From Ashinkailepas kermadecensis (taxonomy: Eukaryota > Arthropoda > Thecostraca > Neolepadidae): a stretch of DNA of 64,000 bases. The notes beneath the pieces are model-generated. The model was not told where the DNA came from. It ran no database searches and saw only the letters and a list, made by a program, of their open reading frames with translations. The position numbers and the translations under genes are program-made. Shown in pieces: positions 46,071 through 60,046 of this stretch (position 1 is the stretch's first letter; the number at the start of each line of letters is the position of its first letter). The stretch covers positions 1 to 64,000 of the forward strand of contig JAOTOM010004616.1 in the NCBI GenBank assembly GCA_034440615.1, read 5' to 3'.

Positions 46071-47570
46071 TTACATGCTATCCGGCCGCAATATGATGCC
46101 TTTTCGTGTCCTCGTCACCATAGGCGTAGGAACGTCTCAAAAAGTGGGTGGGTCAGGATCAACAGCAGTGACGCACCCAGGAATTTCGCAAAGTACCATG
46201 GTTGAGCACTTTTGGATAGATAACCCGATAATTTTTACAGTGAACACACAATTTTTACCGCTAAGATGGGGACCGCTAAAAGGATGGGGAAGGCCCCTGG
46301 GCGCGCCTATGGCTAACAACAACATGCGATGCTGAAAAATAACTATCATCACAGCAAAAATACTTTCAAATTCAAACTTCTCGCTGGACGTGGAACTCTT
46401 TTCACGACTGATGGATTCTTTTGTAATAATAGGTTTATTTCCCTGGTGCGAGTGAAAGCATTAGTATTACTGTTAAAACAAAATGTCTTCAACTTCTGCT
46501 ATGTGCGTGTGTGTAGGGGTGGGTGCAAGCTCATTACAGCCTCACTAATGGCTAAATTGTGTGCCCTAGTTTCTATGATATAGTACTAAACGTCTTTAAG
46601 ATGTCACCCGTTGTTCACCGATGTTGATGAGGAGAAAGAATAGAACGCCTGTGCAAATTCTCCCGTAAACGAAAATATTGAAATGGCGGAAAGAAGTCAT
46701 TGTGAGTTCACCGATCGATACTTTAGCACAATTCAGATTGTTCTTCATTGAGTTCAGTTCTTCCGCTTAGACATTCTTCGCACCTTCATATTTTTATGGC
46801 AAGTTACTAGAATGTGAAGGTGAGAAAGGGCCTGATTTTGTTTAGATTGCCAGATATAGCCATACTTAGTACCTATTATTCGCCCACAGATGCTTCCCAG
46901 GCAGTGTTCACCTTACGATTTTGCACTGGCTGCTAGCAAGAACGAAGCTTACTTGTTGGTCCATGGCAAAATAATTATCATGATTGTTGCTGGAGAGGAT
47001 GAGAAAAGGAAAAACCGGTCATCGCTGGTTGAAGATGCTTTGATCCGGTGTGTGGGAGACCAAGATTGGCAAGCGGACAGAATGGGAAAAAAACGCAATA
47101 AATAATAGTACATGATATTGTGTTCGTCCTCCGGGCTTAACTCCAACACATCGGTGATCAGTCACCTGAAACATTTATGTAGTACACATCGTGCACTTTA
47201 GAATATCCGCCACTTGAAACGAAATGCTGCAACTGCATCATGTGGCACCCGCCTGAAACGGGATGAAAGCCTTAATTTGGGGGACCAACAAATCAGTGCA
47301 AAATAGCTGACAGAGAGAACACACAGCACCTCATAAAGTCATAACGTGTTCAGACTTAAGAGTCGCAAGGGCCCATCCTGAATTCAATTCGATGACTAGC
47401 TCTCTTCTTCCCACGTTTTTTGGTGGCTAAGACATCCGGATAACCACTTAGCTTTCACGCACCTCATCCCTGATTAAATATCAACGCTTCCAGATTGGCT
47501 ACCGAACTGAGACTCTAGTTAGGTGTTCTTTTTAACCTTTTCGATTTTTTAATCTTCGGATGTGTTTTAG
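46071..47570. other. No gene recognised
   Basis: It contains the second copy of cataggcgtaggaacgtct (46122) and AT-rich sequence. Short translations only. Confidence 0.45.
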
Positions 47571-48170
47571 CACGCGCCCGGGAGGGCCTCTGAAAATTAC
47601 GCGTACCGGAGGGGGGGGGGGGTGGATTCCGCTTCCCCTAAGATCTCGGCTCCTATTAAAGCTGCTGAAACTAAATTCGCAGGGTGGATGGATACGATAG
47701 TGAACTCTATTGTGTGCAAATTTTATGGCCTTAGGTCAATACCTTCAAGGTCAAATGTGTTCACATTTGTAAACATTTCCTTGTTTTGCGTGGCTTGGCT
47801 TGTTATTGTTATGGATCGCTGTGATTGTGTTTAAATGCTCGACAATGGGCATCAATGATGTTTTGGACATTACTAATGATGCAATGCAGATGCTAGACAC
47901 AACATGTGACCTCAGGTCACCTACATAGCAGCACTTTATCAGGTCAGTTACCTGTTTCAGTTACCGGAACCGGGCCGCCCGCCCGACTGCTCCGTCGAAC
48001 AGTTCGGTGCAATCGGCTTCGTGAAGAAAGGAGTGAAGTACATGAATAAAGTATGGAAACGCAATCACAATCAGTACAAATGACAAACAGTAGTGCATTT
48101 ATGACAACATTCCAGTTGATCAAGTTTGGTTCCATTAACCTGTCATGAACTTGACCTGACTTGACAGACT
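47571..48170 (+). mobile_element. Truncated copy of the TTAA-type repeat
   Basis: In direct orientation it matches 59173-59712: CACGCGCCCGGGAGGGCC start, a G-run, ctaagatctcggctcctatt, a ggtcacct...gcagcactttatcagg block and cgaagaaaggagtgaagtacatg. The match stops after gacctgacttgac, so the right end is missing. It is non-coding; the translation at 48201-47944 is a by-product. Confidence 0.75.
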
Positions 48171-50920
48171 GACAGAAACGTCGTAATGTGAGGGTTAACA
48201 TCGGCCCCTATGCTACTCAATGTCAAGTTGAGGGACCAATGCCTGTGCTCTCAACGTTCCGTGTACTTTTACATGAAGAGTCCCACAAAATGAAATTTCC
48301 GAAACCAACATACTGCAATTCGCAATTCCAGTCAGGTTTGGATTTAGGTGGGTTATCCTGGTCTGAATCTCCTTTCCCCCACAATTCTTTGTCGACACAT
48401 CGACACCAATGAATGCTACCATGCTTCACGTCACATAAAACTCAGTTTGCCATTACCATGCAAGTTCGCACAGGTGCAGCACACGGGTACTCGCACAGGA
48501 TTCTAGATGGGTATAAATCTGTACCGATTTGGAATCTACAAGAGTTCTTTTGAGTCGGATAATCATAGTGATGGTAATGGTGGCAATGATGCCAATGATG
48601 TTATTTATAACAAGTAAAAGCTGTAGACTGACACAGACATCATATCAACATGAAACAATTATGTTCATGTTTTGTGGGTGTCTGCCAATCTCCTTCGGCA
48701 ATCCCCGAAGAAGACGTTTCCTACAATATGAGTGGGCCCCAATGTAGCATTGTGATATTCATGCAATGATTTTCTTTACCTTAATTTAATTAACGGACAT
48801 TTCATTTTTGGTAACTTCGACCTGAATCACTAGCCGTTTTTCTCCACTTTGTCCTCAAAGCTAGGTCATGAGGCCATATTTATAACAATCAAACAGTTCG
48901 GTAAAATCGACGTGTATGAAGCTGCACTCGCACATGCTACTTACCAATATGACATACATTTTACAATCGGGTGCCTAGTTATAGAAAGATTAGAAGCTCT
49001 TTACCTTCAAAAGACTTAATTCTTTAGTGAATTTTTTTAAAGACAAATGATCTTTATCCTTCGTTTATAAAAAATAAACCTGAAAATGGAGAATAAATAA
49101 TCCCAGCCATAGATCGCACCTAGGACAGAACCTTAGGATGAGACCATGGTGTGCTATCCCCTGTCGATATCACCTGGAACGCGGTCGAAGTGTGACATAT
49201 CCATAACAGGTATAGAAAGCGGTCAGGAGCCACCTTTAACCTCAGCCGTTTTGCCAGTCGACACGTTGCCGGCACGCCAAGCGTTAGTCACGAGATTGCC
49301 AGTTGAAGTCGGATTTCGTCAAGTCAAACGCCAATTTCCTCTCAGCTCCCGTCTGACCCAAACATATGGATTATCATACAATAGGGAGACAGGGACCGAT
49401 CGAAGTTGGAAAAAAAATGATGGCTGCCCTTTGGATCGCTCTTGTTTTTTTTTCATCTTCAAGGTCTGCAAGCAGTCTGGTTTTTCTTCCCTCTGGTTTT
49501 CGAAGCTTTTGGCTTCACGATTTACCTACACAAACAAGGTGGAGCCCGGACACCCACGGCTCGCCCTGGACGCCAGGTCCTCCGCTTCGCCTTCATGTTG
49601 CGAGTGGTGTCCGGAGGCCAGGACCTCAAAGTGCTCCTTCCAAATGTACTGTCACGAGTCATGTGTGTATGTCCTCTGCATACCTGTTCGGTAGACCACT
49701 TTCTTTGTCTGCCGGCCGCCGTCTCTCTCCTCCCCTATCGTGCTTGCCAGATACCGGATGAAATATAAACGTCTTGGTAGCTTTTTCCTAACGAAAAATG
49801 TATCTAGCAGATGGGACTCGGCCTCCACTAAGGGACATTATAACATCCACGGCGTTAAAACTATCCTGCTGATGTGTTACATCTGTGCCATTAATATTAT
49901 AAGTCAGCATTTATTCATGAACAAAACTTTATTGTAGGATGCAAAGTCATTTTTGTTAATACATGATAATAATATATATTGATAGCACACATAAATGATT
50001 AATTTCAATAGCACTTAAAACCGTAACTTATAAAATGTGTGCATGCTACGCTTTATGTGCAAGAACAAAACGTTTGCGGTGCAGACTTCAACTTCTATCA
50101 ATAACTATTGTTTGCCTAGCAACGCCCTTAATTGACCTCCCCTACCACTTCACCAAATCTCAACTGCTCCCCGTAGTCCTGCACCAATAACTTCAAGGAA
50201 CAAAGGTGTGTTTATAGAGAGAAATGGTCAATTATGGTTTCCACTGTTCTTGATGTTGCTACTATCAATGCATTACACAGTGGGCCAGATCACCTTCAAA
50301 GTCGCTTTTAATTCGAAGCGCCTGCCAGATGTGAAAATATAGTGTTTTCTGAGATTCTTCTGTGCGCTGAGTTCGATTATGTTGTCTATTTTGGCGTACC
50401 AAGTACTGGTAGCCCGTGAGAATGGGGGGGGGGGGATAATTCATCGCATTAGGGTTGTTTGTGAATTGATACACGGACGGATGTCGATTCCAGCAGCTGC
50501 TCATCGCGGCTATGAATAGGATATTGCTGTACTTATCAAGGCTCGGCTAATACAGTGTATAGTAGTAACAGTACTTTAGTAGAAATGAATTATCCTAACA
50601 TCAATATCATACCTACATTTAGCAGACAATTCGTGCAAGGCCGCATCTATATTTCGCATACATCGTGCAACACTACTCATGTCAACATTAGCATGTATGT
50701 GTGCACACAGGTGTGTATGTGGACATGCAAATCACACATGACCTACATATCTAATTAGTCACGTTACCTGTCAACTGATCCCACCGAAATCGCGAACACT
50801 ATATTAAACTTACATTGTCTGGTGTGTGGTGTGTGTGTGCGTGTGTGACTTAGTCCTCTTCACTACAGTTCGAGTCGACAAGGCTCTCAGCTGAGTACGA
50901 GTGGGACGTCATCAGTGGCA
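48171..50920. other. No gene recognised
   Basis: Mostly AT-rich. 49146-49770 has an open frame of 182 codons with no family resemblance and unconvincing composition. A G-run lies at 50426-50435. Nothing is annotated. Confidence 0.45.
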
Positions 50921-51065
50921 TACCGAGGGGGACATAGGGGGAGGTGCCCCTCCTCCTGAGAAGTTATGGGGCCCCAAGAATCCCGCCGGGATTCGGAAAA
51001 AATTGCGCCAGACTCCCAAAAAAATCCTGCTGGGGCCCCCAAAATCGTTCGAGGGCGATCGCCAA
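50915..51065 (+). repeat. Short block of the ~30-bp tandem family behind a hAT-like end
   Basis: CAGTGGCATACCGAGG is followed by a G-rich stretch and four units of the ggggccccaagaatc / cccaaaaaaatcctg type. These are the same units that build 2870-4880. Confidence 0.6.
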
Positions 51066-54000
51066 ACAGTTGGTCAGTTAACGGTCGCGTTTCTCTTCGC
51101 GTCTGTTGACTTCAGTTCGAAGAACTCACGGACAGGACGTCCCCGCCCCGCTGAAGTGAACGGCTCACTCGTTGGCACTTATATATGTCCATCAACGTGC
51201 CATTCAGCCAATCTTCGTGCTTGGGGACATATCGTTCCATGTGCCGTCCAACCTGATTCAATCAGCTCGTGTCTTATGACGTTATGCAGGTATCATTTGC
51301 ACTATTTCAATTTATCACCGGATAGTTGTGATCCTCTTTTACAGTCCAAAAGCCGAATTAAGATATCAACTGTCGTCTTGATAATACCCTCATCCTGTTC
51401 AATATGCCTAAAGAGTTTCTTTCGCCTGAACCAAACACGATATTACTCAGATCAACACGATGGACACTTGTGTAGCGCCGCACAGATAATGCTCTCTATT
51501 CTACCCGTGGCTTCAAATTGACGAAGCTCACCGGTGTGCGTCAGTGACCTGGATACTCCCCATGCGCAGGTCGCGTGACAAGGCTGTCACCGTCACCCGA
51601 CCCGTCCGTCTCATATTGAGCAGAGCCTCGCTCTCCGCTAATTTGACACCCATGTCATGCACCGTGGCGACAGCGGACGGCCGCCGCGGAGGGCTGTCAG
51701 CTGACTGATGTGCCGCGCGGCTCCAGCACATCCAAACTACAACTGAAATTTACGGATTTAGCGCAAAAATGCTCAACTTTGGGCATTGGATCCACGATTT
51801 GAAGGCATTGGGTTATCGCTGTGTGTAAAAATATCCGCGGAACTCGGTGGAACTCACTTTATTGTCCTACACTGGTGATCTAGGGAATTACCTACGTTGA
51901 GGAGTAGGAACGGGCCCCTAGCAGGGCCCTCCGGCAGTGCCAGGGACACGTAGCATCTCAAGGATAGGGCGACCGGCCCTGCCACCCCTTTAGCTACGTC
52001 CCAGTTTGTGGCACTAACTGCGAAGATCAGCCGCAAGGAACAAATGATACCCACCCCTCATCAGGCTTCTGGCTGCGCCATGGGATGTTTTGCATGTGCA
52101 TGTATGGGCATCTAGTGCTTTACATCATTACAAATTATTTGTTCCGAGCTAGCAAAAGTAATGGTCCCATATACTGAGCAACGTCAAACTGTTTTGATCT
52201 CGGGAACTATATGAACTACCATATAAATATTGCTACGAGAAAGCGCATGGCGCTTTGGCGTAATTGTATAATTTATTTATGTGCTGCGCTCTCTTAGTTT
52301 TAGTGTAACTCCGCAAATATAAATTTTAGTTTCTCCGGCAGCTCTCGAGTCGTGTTCGCCTCAGTTCGGGGCTGTGCTCTGCGCTCCATTCCTCGCTGGC
52401 TCCGTCCTCCTGAGCAGCTGGTAATGTGGTGTGGCATTCTGTGCAGAGGCTACATTACGATGTGACCTGTGCGTGATAACTGTCCTTGTAAGATTGGCTG
52501 GGTACTGCAGCCAAGAAATGGCTTGCTGTGCGTGATGGAATGTAACCTTTTCATACTATACCTGCCATCACACCGAGTAATGACGCTTCCCGAGGCATTG
52601 GCGATGTCACCAGAAAGAGAGAAAGCTGATTTAACCATAAAATGTGGTTGTCATATCCATACATAAATTGGGGTGACATATGCCACGAATCATGGCTAGC
52701 AGTTTATGGCAGTGGTGTCACCATATTCTCACCCAGGGCTGTGGTGCTGAGCTTAAATTGACTTAAATTAAATAAAACTTAAATCAAACTCATAACCATT
52801 TCTGCTCATCTAACAACCTTGCATATCAAACTTATATCAATGCGTCTACGATTTTCGCGAGTTGGGCATAACTCAGCTGGCCAAATCCAACGAAGCTCAC
52901 ACGTTTGGGGAAGGGTCTGCAGGGTAAATAATTTGCGGAGACTAAATTTCTTCCTCCCACTGGCGATTCGCTGGTTCATGGGATCCAAAACGTCAAACTA
53001 CGCAAAGCTAATGAAATGCAGCAAATTCACACAAACTGATTCGCACGGGCGCACCTCCTCGGATCATCGGGTGACTCGTAGGGTACATACGACACCCGGT
53101 GCTTAGGAGCATAAGTGTCGGAACAGCAAAAAAAAACACTCAGCCATGGAGAGGTGACAAATACCGACCAGCACGGGGCCCAGACACAATCATTACTGCG
53201 ATGTACAAATGATATCGGCCTGACACCTTAATAATATTACGCTTCATTGGTCCTCACAACTTTGGTGGGGGGGGGGGGCACATGTCTCACCTTTTCATTT
53301 TTCTAGGCCTGTCTATGATTGGGAAGTCCAAAGTTGTTCGGGGAGAAGAGGGACGATGGATTTCCCAGGTATGTTCTTCACAGTTAACAACATAAAATCC
53401 TGGCTTGCTTAGCACAGCCTCTCTCGCGCCCAACAAACAGTTCTCGAATCCTCTACATAAAAGACGATTTATGACAGTGGCGTTAGCAAAGAACTGCTAA
53501 AGTAGTCGATGCTATCCCATCTCTGTTTCTGTACCCAGATACGTCCACAGAGTAGCCTTTCCCTGCTCTTACTTCGTCCCTCCCGACTGTTCCGTGTATT
53601 CATCAATATACAGTTTGCAGTTCAGTGCACGGGCGGAGACCCCAGGAGTGGGTGGGGATGTTGGAAATCAATGCTGTGTGCTGGGCCCGTGATCTCCGTT
53701 TCTGGGTGAGAAAACATGAAGCTGAAAACATACAGCTTTCCAAAAATTAGAATCTGGCCATGCAGTGTTGCAAATTATGGAGTTTTTAATTCGATCGGGC
53801 GATCCAGAGGGCCCGCTTCTAAAGATGACCCTTGAGTTGAAAGATATCTCCATCTATAGCTTAGTGAACAGCTTATACGTCACACGCCGGTGATGGATAA
53901 TACATGAGGGCGTAGTGGGCCTAGGCAGACCTGTTTCATAGCATGCTTGAAGGTCATGTTAACCAATGGTATGACATATCACGATTATGCATACCGTCAT

Positions 54001-55470
54001 CTTTTTGGGGGATGGGGATCTATTTTAATCATTTAGTGTATATGTATTTTCTTTTCATTACTTTCAGGAGTATTTTATGGCCATTCGGAAGTCGTGGGAA
54101 TTGACAGACAAAAATTCGAAGCAACAGATTTAGGAAGTCTGCGTTTTTTCCTCGCATAATTGACTGCGGATCGAACGGTGTGATGTTTTACTTCCTGAAC
54201 GGGAATGCAATCGCCAGGGGTCGGTAGAAACGAAACAAAGTCTGCGAACACATGTCAGCTGCTGCAAAACTTGCACACTTTGCAATACGACGCATACTGA
54301 CTAATTTTGTGAGGGTTGGAATTTTCCGTTCTCCTTCTTAACGAATCAGTATCTGTTTGGAAGAGCTAGAAAACACAGAAGGAATTAGCTGGCAAGCGAA
54401 AGCGCTAATACGACGAACTTCCAAACTAACAGAGGACTTCTGAGAGGTGCTGGTCATGCAATGCGCAAGCTGAATGCAGCATCATACTAGGACATGTTCG
54501 TACAATGTTCAAGAAGGATAAGCATGACATAGAAAACGAAGAAGCACTAACAATATGGTCGTACAATACATTTACAAAGATAGGAACACTAATCTTGAAG
54601 GGCGGCTGAGGGTTTTAGGAAATACTGCTGTTTGATGATTTATAGCACTTCTTCAATTCGTTATAGGTTACATGAGGCGAACTATTTTTTTAAATGCTAA
54701 TTTTCGTGCATTCTGGAGTCATTTTTATAACTGATGTGCACGTTTGATGGGGAGCATACCACACCTAGAAATTACCAACATAGTTGATATAGTTTATAAA
54801 CATGAGTTATATAGGTACTTCTTCGAAATTTTCCAAGGATGCCTTATCGTCACTTTTCACAAACAATTTCGTCCGACGCGTTTCGCTTTGTACGTCAATA
54901 ACCAACAATATTTGTAATCGATTTTTTACGGCCAGGCCCATTTTTCTAACGTCAACTAAGAATGACATCCAAATGATTCTTGGCTTTGGAATATTTTTAA
55001 ATAACTGGTGAGGGGCGAATGACCCATCCCTCTCTCTGTTCCATTGCACATACATGTTAACACGCGAATGACCCTCCACTCTCTCCGGAACTGCGAGTTA
55101 GGCTTCCCACCATTACAATGACTAAAGCTAGAGATGTGAAGCTTAGCATAACCTAAGACGAGCTACTCAGTGATGTTGCACTGATAGTTAGAAGCCCAGG
55201 TGAGCATAGATTAGGCTATACGGTGTCACAGAAACGTGCGCCCAGCCGATCCCGGGCCCAGGCTGGGATCGGCTGCAGCCGATCCCGTGCCCGCACCAAG
55301 CGGGAACCACGGCTGCACCGAGCAGGCACCATGGCTGCACCAAGCAGGCACCACCGCGAAGCGGAGCGGACGTGCATGACGAAGGTGGCCTGTCGTGTGT
55401 ATTCACCAATGTTGTGCCATAACTGTGTTGGAAATATACGAGTGAATATGACCCGAAAAGGAGACAAGAT
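51066..55470. other. No gene recognised
   Basis: Long stretch of moderate AT content. 51530-51720 is more GC-rich with a 67-residue minus-strand frame but no recognisable domain or splice support. 53267-53279 is a G-run. 52050-52085 has an inverted CATGGCGCAGCCAGAAG word like the hAT-like ends. 55245-55350 has small repeats of ccgatcccg and accatggctgcacc. Confidence 0.45.
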
Positions 55471-55545
55471 AGCCCATGGGTAGAGCGCTGGTTTTTCAAC
55501 CCAAAGGCTGGGGATGGGTGGGTGCGTCGTGAAAGCTCGAATAAA
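55471..55545 (+). repeat. tRNA-derived pseudogene or SINE head
   Basis: tagcccatgggtagagcgct reproduces a polymerase III A box (TAGC...GGTAGAGCGCTGG). It is followed by an anticodon-arm-like tttttcaacccaaag and, ~40 bp on, a weak B-box-like agctcgaat. The acceptor stem is not convincing, so this is not a functional tRNA gene. Confidence 0.5.
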
Positions 55546-56889
55546 AAACGGCAAGAAATTGTAACGAGTGTTTTGAATAGTTACGTGTCGTTTTCTAAAT
55601 CGATGTTACTTGGCTCGCACGTCAAGATATCGATTATATATAATTTCAGTTATAAAGATGATGCAGGACGAACGTGCAAATTACCTGGATCACAGCGAGC
55701 TCATTTAAGTCATCTATATAAGAATACATATAGACTTAAAATGTAATACTGGAGGACATAGGTGGAGAGCTCTCGAGATTCCAGGAGGGGGGGGGGGGGG
55801 GCAGCAGCAAGATTTGCCCTCCCACAGGCAACAAATCCAACTTAGAATGAAAAAGACATCGGTTCGGACGTTGTCTCAGCCCCTCCTCTTGAATGTTGCA
55901 TTTAGGTTGATTCTTCTTGTAGAGCAAAATTTTCCGCAGATGGTTCAATGAGGGTTCAACGAACCCAGGGATGGTCCTGACACTCTTCCTCGGAATGCCA
56001 ACCTCTACTGGAGGGCTACGCGCCCTGGTTAAATTTCAGTGTCCAATGATGTTGGAATCACGGATCGGCTGTGGCCAGCTCCCGCTCTTGGCCACCAGGT
56101 GTGATGTGTGACGCCATGTGCAAAACGTAAATTTAATTGTTTACTTCAACAACTGACATAAGTTATTATTTTTCCAATGCCTCATTGTAATATATGAAAA
56201 CTGTCCCCGCATACGTGACAATGTAAACCCGAAAATAAAATGGAATTTCTGCATATTTTTCTGGGTTGCATCTCAAGCAGGTTTTTGGGATCGCCTTTGC
56301 TATCCTCCAACCCAAATTAAAATGTTATGTCAGAGCCACTGTGTGCACGCACTATTTTACCGCAATCCACCCTTAATAAACATTCCCCGGGCTGTCGCAC
56401 CGTGTTTAAAACTATCTAGCGTACATGCGTAAGCTTGTCTACGACTATTATCCTGCTACGTGAAAGCCGAAACATCGAGCATTATGATCGGAATATAACC
56501 CTATGTGTAGTGCCATGTTACTGGATTATGTCAATTTTTTTGTGGAACCACACACGTAAGTTCCGACACTATAACTACAAGACAAAATTAAAACAGGAAA
56601 TATCTGAACTTCAGCTCCAATTTCCGACCACAAAATGAAATGATACTATACGAAAATAGCCCAGAGCTTTTCACTTTATCGCATAAAGTGTAGCCAGACA
56701 TAAAGCGTGGCTGCATTCTGCAGAATTTCACCACTGCTGAGCTGATTAATCCGAGGTGCTTTAGATGTACGCAAATATAATCGCCCATGAGTAATACATG
56801 AGTAATTTTTTCCTTGAGGGTTCGGAAAGGTGGTCTAGTCTGGTGGTCGCTCACCTATAAAACCAGTTACTTACAGTTACAGCCGTGAC
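55546..56889. other. No gene recognised
   Basis: AT-rich, with a G-run at 55787-55801. Short translations lack any family signal. Confidence 0.45.
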
Positions 56890-58428
56890 ACGTTTTTTTC
56901 GGGGCACAACTGCCTTTCGGGGACATTGACCCGATTTTTAAGGCCGCAGAGTGACATTCCAGGTAAGAATTGAGTTTTTTTCGGGGAGGGGTAGCTGCAA
57001 ATTTTGTGGCTCGGCGCGATTTGCAGGGCCTCCAGTGTTATTTTTAATGTCTGCAACGCGACTTTTTTTGTCCAAGTGTTATCCTTTGGGCCCCGACGTC
57101 ATTTGCTTGAATCCCTAGCGGGAGTTTTAGCGGCCTCGGCACTTTTGTGAGGTCCAACAAGTTTTGGGGTCTTTTAGCGTCATTGTTGGGGCCCCAGGGT
57201 GATCATCCATGTCCGGAATGTTTTTCGTTGCCCATACATTTGCTTTGGTCACGATGGGACTCTTGGGGCCCGGTACGACCTGTCGTGTCCCTTGCGTTAT
57301 TTTCAGTGTTCTGGCATGCCTTTTTGATACCCCAGATTCAGAGTAATCTTCAGGGGCTCCGGCTCTTTTGGGACCCAATCATGATATTCAAGTACCCCGA
57401 CACGATTTTTTGGCGACAGATGCGAATTTTTCAAGCACCGAACGTAATATTACGGCATGAAGGGGGCGACTTTCCCGTGTCCCCCCCCAAACACGGTGTC
57501 GATCTCCTGGTTACAAGAGGTATCCTCGGTAGTCCCTCGGCGTGCTTACATCCCCAATGAATGGTAGTGCTGGACTTCAGGCGTGGGTGGGTGGAAATTG
57601 GTTGGATTCAAAGAGGATGCAAATGGACGACCGTTTTTCTCCTCATATATACTTTTTTAAACTCTTTGCAAGATGTGCTGGACTTAAAATTGTGCAACCC
57701 AGAGCATCGTTGGGTGCGAGTATTTACCTTCGAATGGTTTGGTGACCTGACTACATGGCAAGCTTAGTCCATACCCAGGTGCCTGCACTTTTGAACTTTT
57801 GAACAATAAATTTGTGGATTCTCACCGCGTAAAACCAAAAATGTTCGGCCCTCCAAGCGCGACAAAGGCGTTTTCTATGTCATTCCATTTTTACGTCGGC
57901 GCCCAATTTAGAAGATCCTGGCTGCGCCACTGAACATATATACCATTGTATTCCAACATATGTTGTGGCATTACGCGGAGTAGACAATCTCGCAATGGTT
58001 ACCAGTCCGTGGGTGAGAAAAGCGAATGTTCTAAAGGCATTGAAAGACGAGCTGATAACTGTCCTCCTAACTGTCATCCGCATTGCGTAATCTTCTTGTA
58101 CCCAGAAGGTACAGCAGTACGATACTGAACTACAAAGATGCTTATCCAATTGGTGTGTTGGGTCGATATATAGGCCTCAAAATGCGCGAATGTTCTGAGC
58201 GTTGATTTGAGTTATATGTCATAACTAAGAGTATGCTCAGGTAAGTTGGAATGGTAATGGCCGGCACGCCTGTTCCGAAATATATTGTGGTCAGCCTTGG
58301 AAATGTTTCGACTGGAGTCGTGAGAAGACTCACGATCCCATCCCAACCTTTTTCAAGGATCACAATATCCGTTTGAGTAGTCGCAGTGATACGGCGTACA
58401 GGTCATAACTATTTCAACATATTACAAT

Positions 58429-59113
58429 CACTGGCGGATCTAGCCCACCGGTTTGGGGGGAGGAAACTTTCGGTTTTCGGCGTCAGCCCCCCCTCCCCAG
58501 TGGCGTACCTAGGAATTGCATCAGGGGAGGGGTCGAACGGATTTGGAGGGTGCCCATTCTCCCACTATTTTTTGTTAAAAGCACCTGATTTCGACCACTA
58601 TTTGGCAACCATGTTACCATGTTACCATGACCATGTTAAAAGAATAATAACTAAAATTAAAATTACATAATAATTCACAAAATAATTTCCTGTCTAGGAG
58701 CCCCAGCCTACCTCCACTGTTTCTATGTTACCGGATTTTTGTTCTTGTTTATCAAAACGTTCACGTTCACGTTCAACGTCTTGTACCACGTCAACGTTCG
58801 TGTGCACGTGTACACTGGCGGATCCGATTTTTCCAACTCTTGCTGTAAGCAGAACTTGAGCAGCATGGAACCCTGGATGTGTGTCAAAATCTACTATACT
58901 ACCATACTGGCTTCCAAACAATTATTTTTTTAAAATCCTTCAAAATTGGAGATTCTTTCATCCAGACGCTATTTTTTAACATCGGCAAAGGTTACTGCAT
59001 TTTAATTTAGTTGACTTCTGTTGGTTTCGGGGGGACCAAAATACACTATTGCCCCCCTTTTAAGCGCTTCGGGGGGTCATGACCGGAATGGCTCCTCCCT
59101 GGATCCGCCAATG
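58429..59113. mobile_element. hAT-like non-autonomous DNA transposon, 685 bp
   Basis: It is flanked by an exact 8-bp duplication, ATTACAAT, at 58421-58428 and 59114-59121. The ends are CACTGGCGGATC at 58429-58440 and the complement of 59102-59113, CATTGGCGGATC. The paralogous left copy near 500-520 has one ATTACAAT (complement) and no insertion. 8-bp duplications with CAxTGGCGGATC ends are hAT features. The inside has no transposase. A second head-like word, CAGTGGCGTACCTAGG at 58499, suggests a nested fragment. Confidence 0.8.
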
Positions 59114-59172
59114 ATTACAATGCCACCGTACATGCGGAAATTTGCTGCTCCGTTCTGGGCTTGATCGCTTAA

Positions 59173-60046
59173 CACGCGCCCTGGAGGGCCTCTGAAAATT
59201 ACGCGCACTGGAGAGGGGGGCGGATTCCGCCCCCCCCTAAGATCTCGGCTCCTATTCAAGCTGGAGGCACGAAGCTCGCAGGGTGGATGGGTACGGTAGT
59301 GAACTATATTGTGTGCAATTTCCATGCCTTCGGTCAATATCTTCAAGGTCCAATCAGGTCACATTTGTCAAAATTTGTGTTTAAATGCTCCGAAATATTA
59401 CGAATGATGCAATACAGATTCTAGAACCGACATTTGACCTCAGGTCACCTATATAGCAGCACTTTATCAGGTCAGTTACCTGTTCCAGTTACCGGAACCT
59501 GGCCGCCCGCCCGACTGCTCCGCCGGGCATCTCGGCGCGATCGGCTTCGCGAAGAAAGGAGTGAAGTACATGAATAAAGTATGGAAACGCAATGACAAAC
59601 AGTACAAACGACATTTATGGCAACATTTAGTGCATTTATGGCAACATTCCAGTTGATCAAGTTTGGTTCCATTAACCTGTCATGAACTTGACCTGACTTG
59701 ACCTCGGCGACCTAACATGGTCTTGAAGCTATATAGTATATCAATATACATCAAACAAGTCGTTAGTGTTCCCAAGAACACTTCCCCTTTGCAAATCTAT
59801 GGGAAGCGCATCAGCGCCGATTTTTGTGGTCCAGCGCTGGGAATTTTTTTTACTTTAGCGCCCCTAACTTGAAAACTTTTCGCCCGATTTCCACTTTTCT
59901 TTTTCTTCCATTTTCTTAAACGACGCGCCGGTCATTTCTAAGCAGGTACGCAGAAAATCACGTATATCGACCGGTAAAATCTGCATTTATGTACGAGAAA
60001 CCAGACGGGTGGGCGGATTTCCCCCCCCCCCCCTCCAGTGCGCGTG
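59173..60046. mobile_element. TTAA-type non-autonomous DNA transposon, 874 bp
   Basis: It is flanked by TTAA at 59169-59172 and 60047-60050. The termini are CACGCGCCCTGGAGGG and, on the other strand from 60046, CACGCGCACTGGAGGG (one mismatch in 16). The left paralogue near 290-310 shows the uninterrupted site (gctaagcgcc versus gcttaacgcc). TTAA targets are known for piggyBac and Kolobok. There is no transposase, and the ends do not begin with the usual piggyBac CCC, so the superfamily is open. A truncated relative is at 47571. Confidence 0.8.

Noticed and set aside
49146..49694. 182-residue plus-strand ORF
   Set aside because: No domain, unconvincing composition, and overlapping open frames of similar length.
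51528..51731. GC-rich 67-residue minus-strand frame
   Set aside because: It looks exon-like, but there is no clear splice pair, partner exon or family.
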